DNA from: Paenibacillus rhizovicinus
GTDB lineage: Bacteria > Bacillota > Bacilli > Paenibacillales > Paenibacillaceae
Length of the DNA: 64,000 nt
Direction: 5' to 3'
Assembly (NCBI RefSeq): GCF_010365285.1
Contig: NZ_CP048286.1
Coordinates: forward strand, 3,979,501-4,043,500
Shown: positions 42,429 to 54,926 of the stretch, in pieces
How positions within the stretch are numbered: position 1 is the first letter of the stretch
Layout of the letters: each line of letters starts with the position of its first letter
The notes under the pieces: model-generated
What the model was told of the DNA's origin: nothing
Seen by the model: only the letters and a program-made list of their open reading frames with translations
Database searches by the model: none
Program-made: the position numbers and the translations under genes

Positions 42429-42492
42429 GCATCCCTTTCCCGGCCAGTTGGCGCGAAATGCGCCGGCCTGCCGGTAAGGGATGCTTTTTTTT
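42429..42492 (+). terminator. Terminator after the isomerase gene
   Basis: GCATCCCTT (from 42429) pairs with AAGGGATGC (42476-42484), continued by CCGGC/GCCGG inside, followed by eight T. Confidence 0.9.
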
Positions 42493-42587
42493 GACAATCA
42501 AACGTTAATTTTTCCTCAAAAACCGCATGCCGCCTGCAAGGCGCATGCTATGATGGAGGTACATATTTCGGAAGGCGGTGAGGCCGC

Positions 42588-43646
42588 ATGTTTTTCTTTA
42601 TGGCAATGATCGTTATCATCACCTTCTTCGTTTTGTCGAACCTGATGAAGTCCAGGAACGGCAGTCCATCGCAGCGCGGAGGAAGAGGCGGTCCGCGCAT
42701 CAGCCGTCCCGCTGCGCTGCTCCCTGCGCCTCCCGAATGCCTCGGCGTTCCGGCCGGACATCCCGTGCGGCCTGCGGCAGAGCGCTTGGAGGAGGCTTTG
42801 ACGCCGGATTTCGAGGCGCGCGTCAAGGATCGGGTGCTTCGTCTTGCGCCGAGCATGCGGGAAGGCGAATGGCAGTGGCGCTGGTTCGAGCTGAAGCGGT
42901 ATTTTCTCTTATGCGGCGTGCTTCGCGGCGTGCCGATGTACAGCGCCCAGGTCGACGATGTCTGGCATGAAATGCTCATGTTCACGCGGGAATACGAACA
43001 GTTCTGCAGGCAGTTTTGCGGAAGCCTTATCCATCACGCGCCGCATACGGCGGATGCACAGCCGGATCGAGGCGCGCGCGCGTGGTTCGATTGGGTGTAC
43101 GGCGAGCTGTTTCTGCCCGTGTTCGGAAGCGCGCGGTTGTGGGGCTCCTTCTATCGGACGCCGATGCCGCGCGAACTGATGCATGAGCTTGCGACCGGCA
43201 GCGCGGAGGAGCTGCGCGGCAGACGTTTCAATACGGGCGCGGCCGCGTTGTTTCCCGACTTGGCGGCGACCGTCGATTACTTGATCGAACGCGGCCGGAG
43301 CCTGGCTTCCTCGCGAAGCGCCCCGCAGACCGATAACGATGGCGATCTGTCCTCGACGATGCTCATGACGGGAATAATGTCGGGGGCGTTCTTCTACTCT
43401 TCGTGGGGTCCCGAAGAAAACTTCCAGTCGCAGATGGATGCCTATCAGCCAGAGGAAGAGCCGAGAGAGAACAACAACAACAGCGGATGCAGCGGTACTT
43501 ATGCCTGCAGCGGCGACAACGGTACGGACGGAAACGGAGGGGACGGATCCTCCTGCAGCGGAAGCGACGGGGGAGGAGACAGCGGTTCTTCCTGCGGGGG
43601 AGGCTCATCCTGCGGTTCCTCCTGCGGCGGGGGAGGCGGCGATTAA
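42588..43646 (+). CDS. Membrane-anchored GRDP-like protein with a Cys/Gly/Ser tail
   Basis: 352 aa. A short N-terminal membrane helix (MFFFMAMIVIITFFVLSNLM) is followed by a helical domain with VDDVWHEMLMFTREYEQFCRQFCGSLIHHAP, which resembles the glycine-rich domain-containing protein (GRDP) motif seen mainly in eukaryotes and some bacteria. The last 60 residues are almost only Gly, Ser, Cys, Asp and Asn (SGCSGTYACSG, then GSSCGGG and SSCGSSCGGG clusters), with about eight cysteines. Such tails may be cross-linked or bind metals. I know no function. It has an extended -10 (TGCTATGAT, 42546-42554) and stands alone. Confidence 0.72.
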   Translation: MFFFMAMIVIITFFVLSNLMKSRNGSPSQRGGRGGPRISRPAALLPAPPECLGVPAGHPVRPAAERLEEALTPDFEARVKDRVLRLAPSMREGEWQWRWFELKRYFLLCGVLRGVPMYSAQVDDVWHEMLMFTREYEQFCRQFCGSLIHHAPHTADAQPDRGARAWFDWVYGELFLPVFGSARLWGSFYRTPMPRELMHELATGSAEELRGRRFNTGAAALFPDLAATVDYLIERGRSLASSRSAPQTDNDGDLSSTMLMTGIMSGAFFYSSWGPEENFQSQMDAYQPEEEPRENNNNSGCSGTYACSGDNGTDGNGGDGSSCSGSDGGGDSGSSCGGGSSCGSSCGGGGGD

Positions 43647-43786
43647 CGCTCGTTGACCGGTGCATCGGCCCAATTGGCGTTAGCCATGCATGCGCATTCT
43701 TCAATTGCAAGAAATCGGCGCGTTCGGGCATACTTTGGAGTAGGGTTTTTTCGTTGCCGTACGGATGTGCACAATGAAGCGCCGAA

Positions 43787-43795
43787 TGCTATACT
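43787..43795 (+). promoter_or_regulatory. Extended -10 promoter of upp
   Basis: TGCTATACT (TG-n-TATACT, 43790-43795), about 35 bases before the start codon. Confidence 0.55.
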
Positions 43796-43830
43796 ATTCA
43801 GTTGAAGAAGATTTTCGGGAGGTTGAACTA

Positions 43831-44460
43831 ATGGGCACTCTTACAATCTGTGACCATCCGCTTATTCAGCATAAGCTGACGTATATTCGTGATAAAGAGA
43901 CGAAGACAAAGGATTTTCGCGAACTCGTGGACGAAATCGCGACGATGATGGCCTACGAGATTACGCGTGATTTACCGCTTGAGACGGTTAACGTGAAGAC
44001 TCCGATCGTTGAAGCGCCGAGCAAGGTGATTTCCGGCCGCATGCTGGGGCTGATTCCGATCCTGCGCGCGGGCCTCGGCATGGTCGAAGGGATGCTGAAG
44101 CTGATTCCGGCCGCGAAAGTCGGCCATATCGGCCTGTTCCGCAACCCTGAGACGCTGCAGCCCGTAGAATACTATGTTAACCTGCCTGCGGACGCGACGG
44201 AACGGCTGCTGATCGTCGTCGACCCGATGCTGGCAACGGGCGGTTCGGCCATATCGGCGATCAATTCGCTGAAAACGCGCGGCTGCACCCAGATCAAGCT
44301 GATGTGCCTGATCGCTGCGCCGGAAGGCGTAAAAGCCGTCCAAGAGGCGCACCCGGACGTTGATATTTACTTGGCTTCGCTCGACAGCCATCTCAACGAT
44401 CACGGATATATCGTACCGGGGCTCGGCGATGCCGGCGACCGCATGTTCGGAACCAAATAA
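43831..44460 (+). CDS. upp: Uracil phosphoribosyltransferase
   Basis: 209 aa, the normal length, from the ATG at 43831 (GGGAGG at 43817-43822); the longer frame has no support. PRPP-binding loop [18 protein letters not shown], flexible loop region [17 protein letters not shown] and C-terminal [17 protein letters not shown]. It makes UMP from uracil and PRPP (salvage). It is followed after 15 bases by the UDP-GlcNAc epimerase gene. Confidence 0.97.
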   Translation: MGTLTICDHPLIQHKLTYIRDKETKTKDFRELVDEIATMMAYEITRDLPLETVNVKTPIVEAPSKVISGRMLGLIPILRAGLGMVEGMLKLIPAAKVGHIGLFRNPETLQPVEYYVNLPADATERLLIVVDPMLATGGSAISAINSLKTRGCTQIKLMCLIAAPEGVKAVQEAHPDVDIYLASLDSHLNDHGYIVPGLGDAGDRMFGTK

Positions 44461-44475
44461 TTAGGAGTGACTCCA

Positions 44476-45624
44476 TTGGCGAAGTTGAAAGTAATGACGA
44501 TATTCGGCACAAGGCCGGAAGCAGTGAAAATGGCTCCCCTCGTGCTGGAGCTGCAGAAGCATCCCGAAGAGATCGAATCCATCGTCTGCGTGACCGCGCA
44601 GCACCGGCAAATGCTCGACCAAGTGCTCGATTTCTTCAAAATCACGCCGGACTACGATCTCAACGTGATGAAAGACCGGCAAACGCTGACCGAAACGACG
44701 ATGCGCGTGCTGGAAGGACTGGAGCCCGTGCTTCGCGAGTCGAAGCCCGACATCGTGCTCGTTCACGGCGACACGCTGACTTGCTTCTTGGGCAGCTACG
44801 CGGCTTTCCTGCAGCAGATACCGGTCGGACACGTGGAAGCGGGACTGCGGACATGGAACAAAATGTCGCCGTATCCCGAAGAGATGAACCGGCAGCTGGT
44901 CGGCGTCCTCGCGGACGTTCACTTTGCGCCGACCGATTGGTCCGCCAACAATCTGCGCAAAGAAAACAAGCCGGAATCTGCCATATACATAACGGGAAAT
45001 ACGGCGACCGACGTGTTCCAATACACGGTGGACAAGTCCTTCACCCATCCCGTGCTCGAATGGGCTGCTGACAAGCGGATGATCTTCATGACGGCTCACC
45101 GCCGCGAATCGCTGGGCGAGCCGCACCGCAACATTTTCCGGGCGGTGAAGAGAATCGCCGACGAGTTCGAGGATGTCGCCATCGTCTACGCCGTTCACAT
45201 GAATCCGGCTGTGCGCGAACCGGCCAACGAGATTCTAGGCAACCACCCGCGAATCAAGCTGATCGAGCCGCTCGATGTATTCGAAACGCATAACTTCTTC
45301 CCTCATGCGTACATGATCATGACCGACTCCGGCGGAATCCAAGAAGAGGCGCCGTCCTTTGGCGTGCCTACGCTCGTGCTTCGCGATACGACGGAGCGTC
45401 CGGAAGGGATCGAGGCCGGAACGCTCGAGCTGGTGGGCACCGATGAAGCCGTTGTTTACGACCGCGCAAGGGCGCTTCTGACGGACGAGCAGCTGTATGC
45501 GAGAATGAGCAATGCGGCTAATCCGTACGGCGACGGAGAAGTGTCGATTCGGATTGTGCAGGCGATTTTGCATCATTTTGGGAGACGTGATGAACGGCCG
45601 GAACCGTTCACACAACGTTCATAG
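44476..45624 (+). CDS. UDP-N-acetylglucosamine 2-epimerase, non-hydrolysing
   Basis: 382 aa from a TTG at 44476, eight bases after AGGAG; the GTG at 44467 would overlap that site. It starts LKVMTIFGTRPEAVKMAPLV, with VHGDTLTCFLGSYAA, HVEAGLRTWNKMSPYPEEMNR, FMTAHRRESLGEPHRNI and DSGGIQEEAPSFGVPTLVLRDTTERPEG, all WecB/MnaA hallmarks. It interconverts UDP-GlcNAc and UDP-ManNAc for teichoic-acid linkage units and other wall glycans. It probably shares a transcript with upp. Confidence 0.95.
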   Translation: MAKLKVMTIFGTRPEAVKMAPLVLELQKHPEEIESIVCVTAQHRQMLDQVLDFFKITPDYDLNVMKDRQTLTETTMRVLEGLEPVLRESKPDIVLVHGDTLTCFLGSYAAFLQQIPVGHVEAGLRTWNKMSPYPEEMNRQLVGVLADVHFAPTDWSANNLRKENKPESAIYITGNTATDVFQYTVDKSFTHPVLEWAADKRMIFMTAHRRESLGEPHRNIFRAVKRIADEFEDVAIVYAVHMNPAVREPANEILGNHPRIKLIEPLDVFETHNFFPHAYMIMTDSGGIQEEAPSFGVPTLVLRDTTERPEGIEAGTLELVGTDEAVVYDRARALLTDEQLYARMSNAANPYGDGEVSIRIVQAILHHFGRRDERPEPFTQRS

Positions 45625-45691
45625 GATGCGCTGATAGGCATGCATGCTCGGTAACGCTACAGCATACAGTGCTACTGTACGGTTTGGAAAT

Positions 45692-45723
45692 CCGGAAACC
45701 CTAGGTAAATCAAGGGTTTCCGG
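45692..45723 (+). other. Stem-loop after the epimerase gene
   Basis: CCGGAAACCCT (45692-45702) pairs perfectly with AGGGTTTCCGG (45713-45723). No T-run follows, so it is a processing hairpin or an imperfect terminator before the atp promoter. Confidence 0.6.
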
Positions 45724-45757
45724 CTACCTGTTCACTAAATGTTTGAATTTATATCAA

Positions 45758-45787
45758 TTGACAAACCGTAACGCTCATGGCTAAAAT
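45758..45787 (+). promoter_or_regulatory. Promoter of the atp operon
   Basis: TTGACA (45758-45763), 18 bases, TAAAAT (45782-45787), 27 bases before atpZ. Confidence 0.75.
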
Positions 45788-45813
45788 AAATAAGAGTTTT
45801 GGAGTGATTCACG

Positions 45814-46065
45814 ATGAATCGATCCGATAACGACAAGAATCGCAAAGCAGAAAACGGTAGTTTTGGCGATAATCCGTGGCGAGCAATGGGCCTGATCGGA
45901 TCCGTCGGCGGAACGATAGGCGCAAGTTTGGGCTTAGGGTTCTGGATCGGCTCCAAGATTAACGCCGAGTATGGCGGCATTTACGGCATGGCCGCAGGTT
46001 TTATCGTGGCAGCTATAGCAACCATACTACTGATTCGAACGTTTACAGGGGGCAATGCAAGCTAA
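45814..46065 (+). CDS. atpZ: AtpZ, small membrane protein of the ATP synthase operon
   Basis: 83 aa, two membrane helices (AMGLIGSVGGTIGASLGLGFWIG and YGMAAGFIVAAIATILLIRTF) after a polar N-terminus (NRSDNDKNRKAENGSFGDNPWRAMG). It matches AtpZ (AtpI-like small accessory), which assists Mg2+ supply or c-ring assembly together with AtpI. Its stop overlaps the start of atpI by one base (TAATG). Confidence 0.85.
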   Translation: MNRSDNDKNRKAENGSFGDNPWRAMGLIGSVGGTIGASLGLGFWIGSKINAEYGGIYGMAAGFIVAAIATILLIRTFTGGNAS

Positions 46066-46475
46066 TGGATCAGTTGTCCGGCCACCTTAGAACGGTTAAG
46101 CGTATTACTTTCTTTTTTTTGTCTCTATGCTTCGTTGGATGGGCCCTGTTTCCGGACCTGAAACCGTTCTTCGGCGGATTGATTCTCGGAGCTGCGGCAA
46201 GTCTTGCAAACGCCTTCCATCTTTCGTGGAAAGTACAGCGCGTCGGTGCGGGCGCGGCGGAGGGGAACAAGCGACGCGTAAACATGGGTTTTCTCACGCG
46301 CGCGTGTATCGCCCTGCTCGCGTATGTAATCGCAACCAGGTACTTTTCGTTCAGCCTCTATGGAACAATAGCCGGATTATTTACCGCTCAATTGGCAACA
46401 CTCATATTGGGATTTAAAGCCAAGAGCAAACCGGCGGTACGGCATTCTACTGATGAAAGGGGTGAAAACAACTAA
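46065..46475 (+). CDS. atpI: ATP synthase subunit I
   Basis: 136 aa, four membrane helices, with the pattern VGWALFPDLKPFFGGLILGAAASLANAFHLSWKVQR typical of AtpI. It helps assemble the c-ring. It is coupled to atpZ by overlap and its stop abuts the start of atpB directly. Confidence 0.88.
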   Translation: MDQLSGHLRTVKRITFFFLSLCFVGWALFPDLKPFFGGLILGAAASLANAFHLSWKVQRVGAGAAEGNKRRVNMGFLTRACIALLAYVIATRYFSFSLYGTIAGLFTAQLATLILGFKAKSKPAVRHSTDERGENN

Positions 46476-47249
46476 ATGGATCACATTTTCCCTGAAGTGG
46501 AACTGGGCGGCATCAGCTTTGACTTAGCTGCCATTTTCATGATCCTAGTCTCCAGTATCGTGGTGTTCGTTCTCGCAAAGCTTGCGGTTCGGGGTGCTTC
46601 GGTGACGAATCCGACCAAGATGCAGAACTTCCTGGAGTGGGTTATTGAATTCGTAATCAACATCATCGGTACTTCCATGGACATCAAGAAGGGCCGTCCG
46701 TACTTGACGCTCGGTATTGCGCTGATCATGTACTTGTTCGTAGCCAACTTGCTGGGTCTGCCTTTCGGCATTATCTCGAAAGTCGACGTTCATCACGGCG
46801 CGCAGTTCCTCGGAATGGATTTGGTAATGCCGACGGATCTTGCAGCCGATGAAACGGAAGTTCACATCGCGTGGTGGAAATCGCCGACGGCCGATGTTGC
46901 CGTTGCAGGAGCGCTCATGGCGATCGTCATCGTATTGACGCACGTCGAGGGCTTGCGCCGCAATCGCAAACATTACCTGAAACACTATTTCGAACCATAC
47001 ATCGCTTTCTTCCCGCTGAACGTTATCAAAGAGGTTTCGAAACCGTTGTCGCTTTCGCTTCGTCTTTACGGTAATATTTTCGCGGGCGAGGTCATGATCT
47101 CCGTTATCATGGGCATGGGCTGGTTCGGTATTCCTGCTCTGATCGTTTGGCAGGGCTTTAGTATCTTCGTAGGCGCAATTCAGTCTTTCGTATTCGTCAT
47201 GCTAACGATGGTTTACATGTCGCAGGCGATTGTTCATGAAGAACATTAA
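46476..47249 (+). CDS. atpB: ATP synthase F0 subunit a
   Basis: 257 aa, membrane protein with the essential proton-channel Arg in KPLSLSLRLYGNIFAGE and a C-terminal helix IVWQGFSIFVGAIQSFVFVMLTMVYMSQAI. It forms the proton half-channels next to the c-ring. It starts one base after atpI ends. Confidence 0.96.
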   Translation: MDHIFPEVELGGISFDLAAIFMILVSSIVVFVLAKLAVRGASVTNPTKMQNFLEWVIEFVINIIGTSMDIKKGRPYLTLGIALIMYLFVANLLGLPFGIISKVDVHHGAQFLGMDLVMPTDLAADETEVHIAWWKSPTADVAVAGALMAIVIVLTHVEGLRRNRKHYLKHYFEPYIAFFPLNVIKEVSKPLSLSLRLYGNIFAGEVMISVIMGMGWFGIPALIVWQGFSIFVGAIQSFVFVMLTMVYMSQAIVHEEH

Positions 47250-47323
47250 CACAGTATCAAACCTGCAATCTTGCAGGAAACAATAAAACTAATTTTCTAC
47301 ACTTTTAAGGAGGATTTTTCTAA

Positions 47324-47548
<225 letters not shown>

Positions 47549-47651
47549 GACGATTATCGCAATCCGGCGGGGAGTGCCATTGCCTCCGCGCCTTCCTTTT
47601 GTCAGCTTTCTGCGGAGAGCCGGCTAATTTTCGGAAAGGAGTGACCTGCGC

Positions 47652-48134
47652 GTGCATATCGAATGGTCCAATTTTTTCATTCAACTGATTGCCTTCGGCA
47701 TCCTTTACTGGCTGCTTAGCCGTTATGCTTTCGGTCCGCTCTTCTCCATCATGGAACAGCGCAAGCAGTTCGTGAAGGAACAGCTTGAGAACGCGGAGAA
47801 CAGCCGCAAGCAAGCAGAGCAGCAATACGAAGAGCAGAAATCCACGCTTCAACAAGCGCGTAAAGATGCTTACGACATTATCGAGCAGGCGAAACAAACG
47901 AGCTCGAAACAAGCTGAAGAAATCGTACACACTGCTAAATCCGAGGCGACTCGCCTGAAGGACGAAGCCGTGAAAGATATCGAGAGCGAGAAAAACAAAG
48001 CGATTGCGGCCCTTCGCGGCCAAGTTAGCGGCATGTCCGTTATGATCGCATCCAAAATCATCGAGAAACAAATCGATGACAAGTCCCAAGAACAACTCGT
48101 CAACCAATACTTGAACGAGGTTGGAAGCAAATGA
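47652..48134 (+). CDS. atpF: ATP synthase F0 subunit b
   Basis: 160 aa from a GTG (AAAGGAGTG upstream). One N-terminal membrane helix (FFIQLIAFGILYWLLSRYAFGPL) is followed by a long charged coiled coil, the peripheral stalk. The 103-base gap after atpE holds a short GC hairpin. It overlaps atpH by four bases. Confidence 0.96.
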   Translation: MHIEWSNFFIQLIAFGILYWLLSRYAFGPLFSIMEQRKQFVKEQLENAENSRKQAEQQYEEQKSTLQQARKDAYDIIEQAKQTSSKQAEEIVHTAKSEATRLKDEAVKDIESEKNKAIAALRGQVSGMSVMIASKIIEKQIDDKSQEQLVNQYLNEVGSK

Positions 48135-48679
48135 GCCGCGAGAGCGTCGTAGCTAAACGCTACGCTAAAGCGCTGTTTGAACTGGCACAAAGCAACAATG
48201 CTGTGGCCGATGTCGAGAAACAGCTGAAAATCGTTGTCGAAGCATTGTCGGAAGATGCGCAAATCCGCAAATTCCTGGCGCTGCCAAACGTCGAAGTCAG
48301 CCGGAAAATCGAGATTATCCAAGGTGCCTTGTCCGACAAAGTATCGGTTATGGTTCTGAACACGGTAGAGCTTCTGATCGTCCGCGGCCGTCAAGGCGCG
48401 CTCGCTGATGTCTATGAAGCTTATACGAAAGTAGCGGGCGATGCGCTCGGTCAGGCACACGCTACGATATATTCGGCCAAATCGCTGACTGCCGAGGAAA
48501 TGTCCAAGGTAGCGGCGCAATTCGGCGAAATGATCGGCAAACGCATCATTGCAAAACAAATCGTTGAACCTGCTTTGCTCGGCGGCGTACAAGTGCGCAT
48601 CGGCGATCGTCTGTATGACGGAAGCCTCTCCGGCAAGCTTGCTCGACTTGAACAAGTGTTGAAAACTCAAGCATTGTAG
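48131..48679 (+). CDS. atpH: ATP synthase F1 subunit delta
   Basis: 182 aa, all-helical N-domain (VAKRYAKALFELAQSNNAVADVEKQL) and C-domain ending IGDRLYDGSLSGKLARLEQVLKTQAL, both typical. It joins the peripheral stalk to the F1 head. ATGA overlap with atpF. Confidence 0.96.
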   Translation: MSRESVVAKRYAKALFELAQSNNAVADVEKQLKIVVEALSEDAQIRKFLALPNVEVSRKIEIIQGALSDKVSVMVLNTVELLIVRGRQGALADVYEAYTKVAGDALGQAHATIYSAKSLTAEEMSKVAAQFGEMIGKRIIAKQIVEPALLGGVQVRIGDRLYDGSLSGKLARLEQVLKTQAL

Positions 48680-48689
48680 ATAGGGGTGA

Positions 48690-50210
<1,521 letters not shown>

Positions 50211-50333
50211 ATAATAGACTCACCTTCGGGCCGCATGCTATGCGTGCGGTTCGAGTCAATAGCGCGGAATAAACCCGGCAAAGGGTGAAGCTTCGCTTCG
50301 CCAGGAAGGCCGGTAACAAGGTGGTGACAACGA

Positions 50334-51194
50334 ATGGCTAAAGGTATGCGCGAAATCAAACGCTCGATCAAGACTACGCAAAACACGAAGCAGATCACGA
50401 AGGCAATGGAGATGGTTGCATCCTCGAAGCTTAGAAAAGCACAAGAGGCTGCGGTAGCATCGCGTCCATATACCGACAAGATCAAAGAAGTTGTAGCGAG
50501 CATCGCGTCGGGTGGAGGCGCAATCAAGCATCCGATGCTGCAAAGCCGCGAGATCAAGCGTACGGCCTATCTGGTCGTCACGTCGGATCGCGGATTGGCG
50601 GGCGGATACAATGCGAACGTGCTTCGCAAAGTATGGGTTACGATCCAAGAGAAGCACAAGTCTCCTGCTGAGTACGACGTGTTCGTCATCGGGCGTAAAG
50701 GCCGCGATTACTTCAAGCGCCGGGGTATTGCCCTTGCGGATGAAATAACGGGACTTTCGGATTCGCCGAAATTCGCCGATATCAAGTCGTTGGCGGCAGC
50801 TGCTGTCAAAGGCTTCGAAAGCGGCAAATACGACGAACTGAACCTGGTGTACAACCAATTCTACAATGCAATGACCCAAGTGCCTGTCATCAAGCAGCTG
50901 CTTCCGCTGGACCAATCTCAATTCACAGGCGCGAAAGCGTCCTACGAATACGAGCCGTCACCTGAGAAGGTACTCGACGTGCTGCTGCCTAAATACGCGG
51001 AGACGGTGATTTACAGCGCGGTATTGGAAGGCAAAGCGAGCGAGTTCGGCGCGCGGATGACTGCAATGGGTAATGCGACGAAGAACGCGACGAAGATGAT
51101 CGCCGGCTTGACGTTGACGTACAACCGTGCGCGCCAAGCAGCAATCACGCAGGAAATCGCGGAAATCGTCGGCGGCGCGAACGCGCAGCAATAA
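50334..51194 (+). CDS. atpG: ATP synthase F1 subunit gamma
   Basis: 286 aa, starting MAKGMREIKRSIKTTQNTKQITKAMEMVASSKLRKAQ, with RGLAGGYN and the C-terminal ATKNATKMIAGLTLTYNRARQAAITQEIAEIVGGA. Both ends form the central rotor coiled coil. It lies in the operon between atpA and atpD. The gap to atpD is unusually structured. Confidence 0.97.
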   Translation: MAKGMREIKRSIKTTQNTKQITKAMEMVASSKLRKAQEAAVASRPYTDKIKEVVASIASGGGAIKHPMLQSREIKRTAYLVVTSDRGLAGGYNANVLRKVWVTIQEKHKSPAEYDVFVIGRKGRDYFKRRGIALADEITGLSDSPKFADIKSLAAAAVKGFESGKYDELNLVYNQFYNAMTQVPVIKQLLPLDQSQFTGAKASYEYEPSPEKVLDVLLPKYAETVIYSAVLEGKASEFGARMTAMGNATKNATKMIAGLTLTYNRARQAAITQEIAEIVGGANAQQ

Positions 51195-51206
51195 TGGTAA
51201 ACGATC

Positions 51207-51229
51207 GTTTCGGAGGCAGCCTCCGAAAC
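51207..51229 (+). other. Hairpin just after atpG
   Basis: GTTTCGGAGGC (51207-51217) and GCCTCCGAAAC (51219-51229) are exact complements with almost no loop, so a few central bases must stay unpaired. Confidence 0.6.
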
Positions 51230-51261
51230 AGCTATAAATCAGTGTATCCGGGGGAGCATTT

Positions 51262-52749
<1,488 letters not shown>

Positions 52750-52810
52750 TTCGTCGCCTAAGCTTACGAAGTTGCGTCTTACCTCGTAGGGCGCATGGGA
52801 GGGTAAGATC

Positions 52811-53209
52811 ATGAGCTCCTTTTTACTGGAAATTGTAACGCCTGAGCGTAAAGTTTACGCTGAGGATGTAAATATGGTCATCGTCAAAGGCTCTGAGGGC
52901 GAGATGGGCATTATGCCTAATCATATCCCGATGGTCACGCCTTTGAAGATTGCTCCCATTACGGTCAAGAAGAAGAACACGGAAGAGAAAATCGCCGTTG
53001 GCGGCGGTTTTCTCGAAATCCGCAAGGATAAAGTGGTCATTCTGGCCGAGAGCGCTGAACTGCCTGGCGATATCGACCTCGCCCGCGCAGAAGCAGCGAA
53101 GCAACGTGCGGAGCAACGTCTAGGTGGCAAGAGCGATTACGATCAACTTCGCGCCGAGCTTGCTCTGCAGCGCGCTATGAACCGGATCGCCGTAAAATCG
53201 AACGGCTAA
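52811..53209 (+). CDS. atpC: ATP synthase F1 subunit epsilon
   Basis: 132 aa; an N-terminal beta-sandwich (FLLEIVTPERKVYAEDVNMVIVKGSEGEMGIMPNHIPMVTPL) and a two-helix C-domain (DLARAEAAKQRAEQRL...). It inhibits and couples the rotor. It is the last gene of the operon. Confidence 0.96.
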   Translation: MSSFLLEIVTPERKVYAEDVNMVIVKGSEGEMGIMPNHIPMVTPLKIAPITVKKKNTEEKIAVGGGFLEIRKDKVVILAESAELPGDIDLARAEAAKQRAEQRLGGKSDYDQLRAELALQRAMNRIAVKSNG

Positions 53210-53218
53210 GAAACAAGT

Positions 53219-53267
53219 AAGGCTGGCTCTCTACACGGATCTCATCTGTGCGAGAGTCAGCCTTTTT
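53219..53267 (+). terminator. Terminator of the atp operon
   Basis: AAGGCTGGCTCTC (53219-53231) pairs with GAGAGTCAGCCTT (53252-53264, one G-U), followed by TTTTTGTT. Confidence 0.9.
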
Positions 53268-53328
53268 GTTATTCATGCTGCCGAGATTTGAAGAGATGCC
53301 GTTTGTCGGGTTAATAAGAAAGACAAGA

Positions 53329-53371
53329 AAGAGCCTTCGGCGTCCGCTAGCAGCGAGCGCCGAAGGCTCTT
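53329..53371 (-). terminator. Terminator of the first GH5 gene
   Basis: AAGAGCCTTCGGCG (53329-53342) and its complement (53358-53371) make a perfect 14-bp stem; on the minus strand a T-rich tail follows (TTTCTTGTCTTTC). Confidence 0.8.
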
Positions 53372-53381
53372 GGGCATTCAT

Positions 53382-54926
53382 TTAGTTGATGCTATCGACG
53401 TAAATGCTGCCGTTCCAGGTTCCGCTCGTTTTGAGCTCGATGCCGATTCGCTTCATCGGCGTCGGCGCGTTCGACGGGATGGATACGGTAATCGTATTCC
53501 AGGCATTCTTGGTCAGTGCGGCGTAGGTTTGGAAGTTGCCATGCCATGCCCAAGCATTGCTTTGCACGAACGGTTGAACCGACGCAATCGCGGCCCCGCT
53601 AGGCACCCATATGCGGAAGGTGACCGTGGCTCCCGCGGCGAAACCCGCCGGATTATCCATTTGTGCATAGTACGTGGCGGCGGCCGTCGAATTTGCCGTC
53701 ATCTTCAACGCGTAAGTGCCGGCATACGCGCGGTCCGTGCTGGCAGCGACCGTAAGGCCATTCGTGCCAACAAACCCTTGCAGCGCGTTGCCTTCGAAAT
53801 TGAATTTGGCGGTATCGCCGCTGGCGGCAGGGAATACGAGCGAATTGTGCGCACTCTGGAACGCCGTTGTAGCAGGCGACAGATTGGTCATGTTACCGTT
53901 GCTATCAACGCCGTTGGACGTCCAAGGCATGACGCCTGCGTATCCGTTCGTGTACGCGTTAGCGAAATCGTTCGTGAGCGTATGCCCGGTCGATCCGAGC
54001 GCCGGCGCTTCGCCGACAACGACCGGACGGTCCCAAACCAGATACCATTGCGTTGGCGTTACATAGAAAGGGATACCCCAATAAGGCTCTTGCCATGGAT
54101 AGTAATGCGGCGAGTAGAAGTCGAATTTCGCAAGCGGGCTGTTCACTTTGGCCTGCAGCGCCGCATCGCTGATTTTGTTGCCGCTGGATCCGCCGGCCGT
54201 TGCGCTCATGTACTTCACGCTTCCCATGCCGACCGTCGTCAGAATGCTGCTGTTCTGATGGATGGCGACTGTAGCTTTAGCAAAGTACGTTTGCAGACGA
54301 TCCCAAGAGATTTGGCCGGAATCGGCGTTCTCGTAGACCCAATCCGGTTCGTTCATCAGATCGATGGACCAGAGCCACGGATTGCTTTTGTAGCGATTAA
54401 CGAAAGGAATGAGGTAGTTGGTGACGTAGGAGTCGAGGTTGGTATCGCTGAGGAGCATATTGCGCCAGTTTTGATAATTCGTATGGCTGTTCTTGAAATG
54501 GTCGAACGACATCAGCGTAGCCATAATGTACACGCCGTGATTTTGAGCGATTTGGAATAAGCTGTCGAGATTGTTCCAATGCGCCGTCGTTGCGCCAGTC
54601 ACTTGGCCGCTGCTGGTAATGTTAATGCCGACTTCGCCGTTGCACGTAATCCAGACTCTTGTCGCGTTAATACCGTTACTGTGCAAGGATGCGAAGTGAT
54701 TATCCCACCAGGCGTAGTCGAAGGAGCCGCCAAAATCGTTCCAGCTGTTCCACGGCGTATTGGCGCCATTCATGAAAATTTGCTGGCCGCCGGCATAGAA
54801 GTTCGTTCCGCTGATTGTTATACGATCCCCATAAGCTGCGTGCACGGACGACGGAATACTCAATGTGCCAAACAGAAACGCAAGAGACAAGCATAGGGAT
54901 ACCAAGCCACTGCGTACATTCTTCAT
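53382..54926 (-). CDS. Secreted GH5 glycoside hydrolase with C-terminal carbohydrate-binding module
   Basis: 514 aa. Signal peptide (LCLSLAFLFGTLSIPSSVHA-AYG, cleavage near residue 31). The GH5 catalytic barrel (about 32-345) contains SIDLMNEPDWVY, where Glu193 is the acid/base, and VVVGEAPALG, where Glu306 is the nucleophile. The N-terminal strand RITISGTNFYAGGQQIFMNGANTPW is like those of mannan- and xyloglucan-active relatives. A C-terminal beta-sandwich module (about 365-514: FNFEGNALQGFVGTNGLTVA...WNTITVSIPSNAPTPMKRIGIEL) probably binds polysaccharide. The start has GAGGAGCG 13 bases upstream. Substrate by context: mannan or another beta-1,4-glycan. Confidence 0.9.
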   Translation of the reverse strand: MKNVRSGLVSLCLSLAFLFGTLSIPSSVHAAYGDRITISGTNFYAGGQQIFMNGANTPWNSWNDFGGSFDYAWWDNHFASLHSNGINATRVWITCNGEVGINITSSGQVTGATTAHWNNLDSLFQIAQNHGVYIMATLMSFDHFKNSHTNYQNWRNMLLSDTNLDSYVTNYLIPFVNRYKSNPWLWSIDLMNEPDWVYENADSGQISWDRLQTYFAKATVAIHQNSSILTTVGMGSVKYMSATAGGSSGNKISDAALQAKVNSPLAKFDFYSPHYYPWQEPYWGIPFYVTPTQWYLVWDRPVVVGEAPALGSTGHTLTNDFANAYTNGYAGVMPWTSNGVDSNGNMTNLSPATTAFQSAHNSLVFPAASGDTAKFNFEGNALQGFVGTNGLTVAASTDRAYAGTYALKMTANSTAAATYYAQMDNPAGFAAGATVTFRIWVPSGAAIASVQPFVQSNAWAWHGNFQTYAALTKNAWNTITVSIPSNAPTPMKRIGIELKTSGTWNGSIYVDSIN

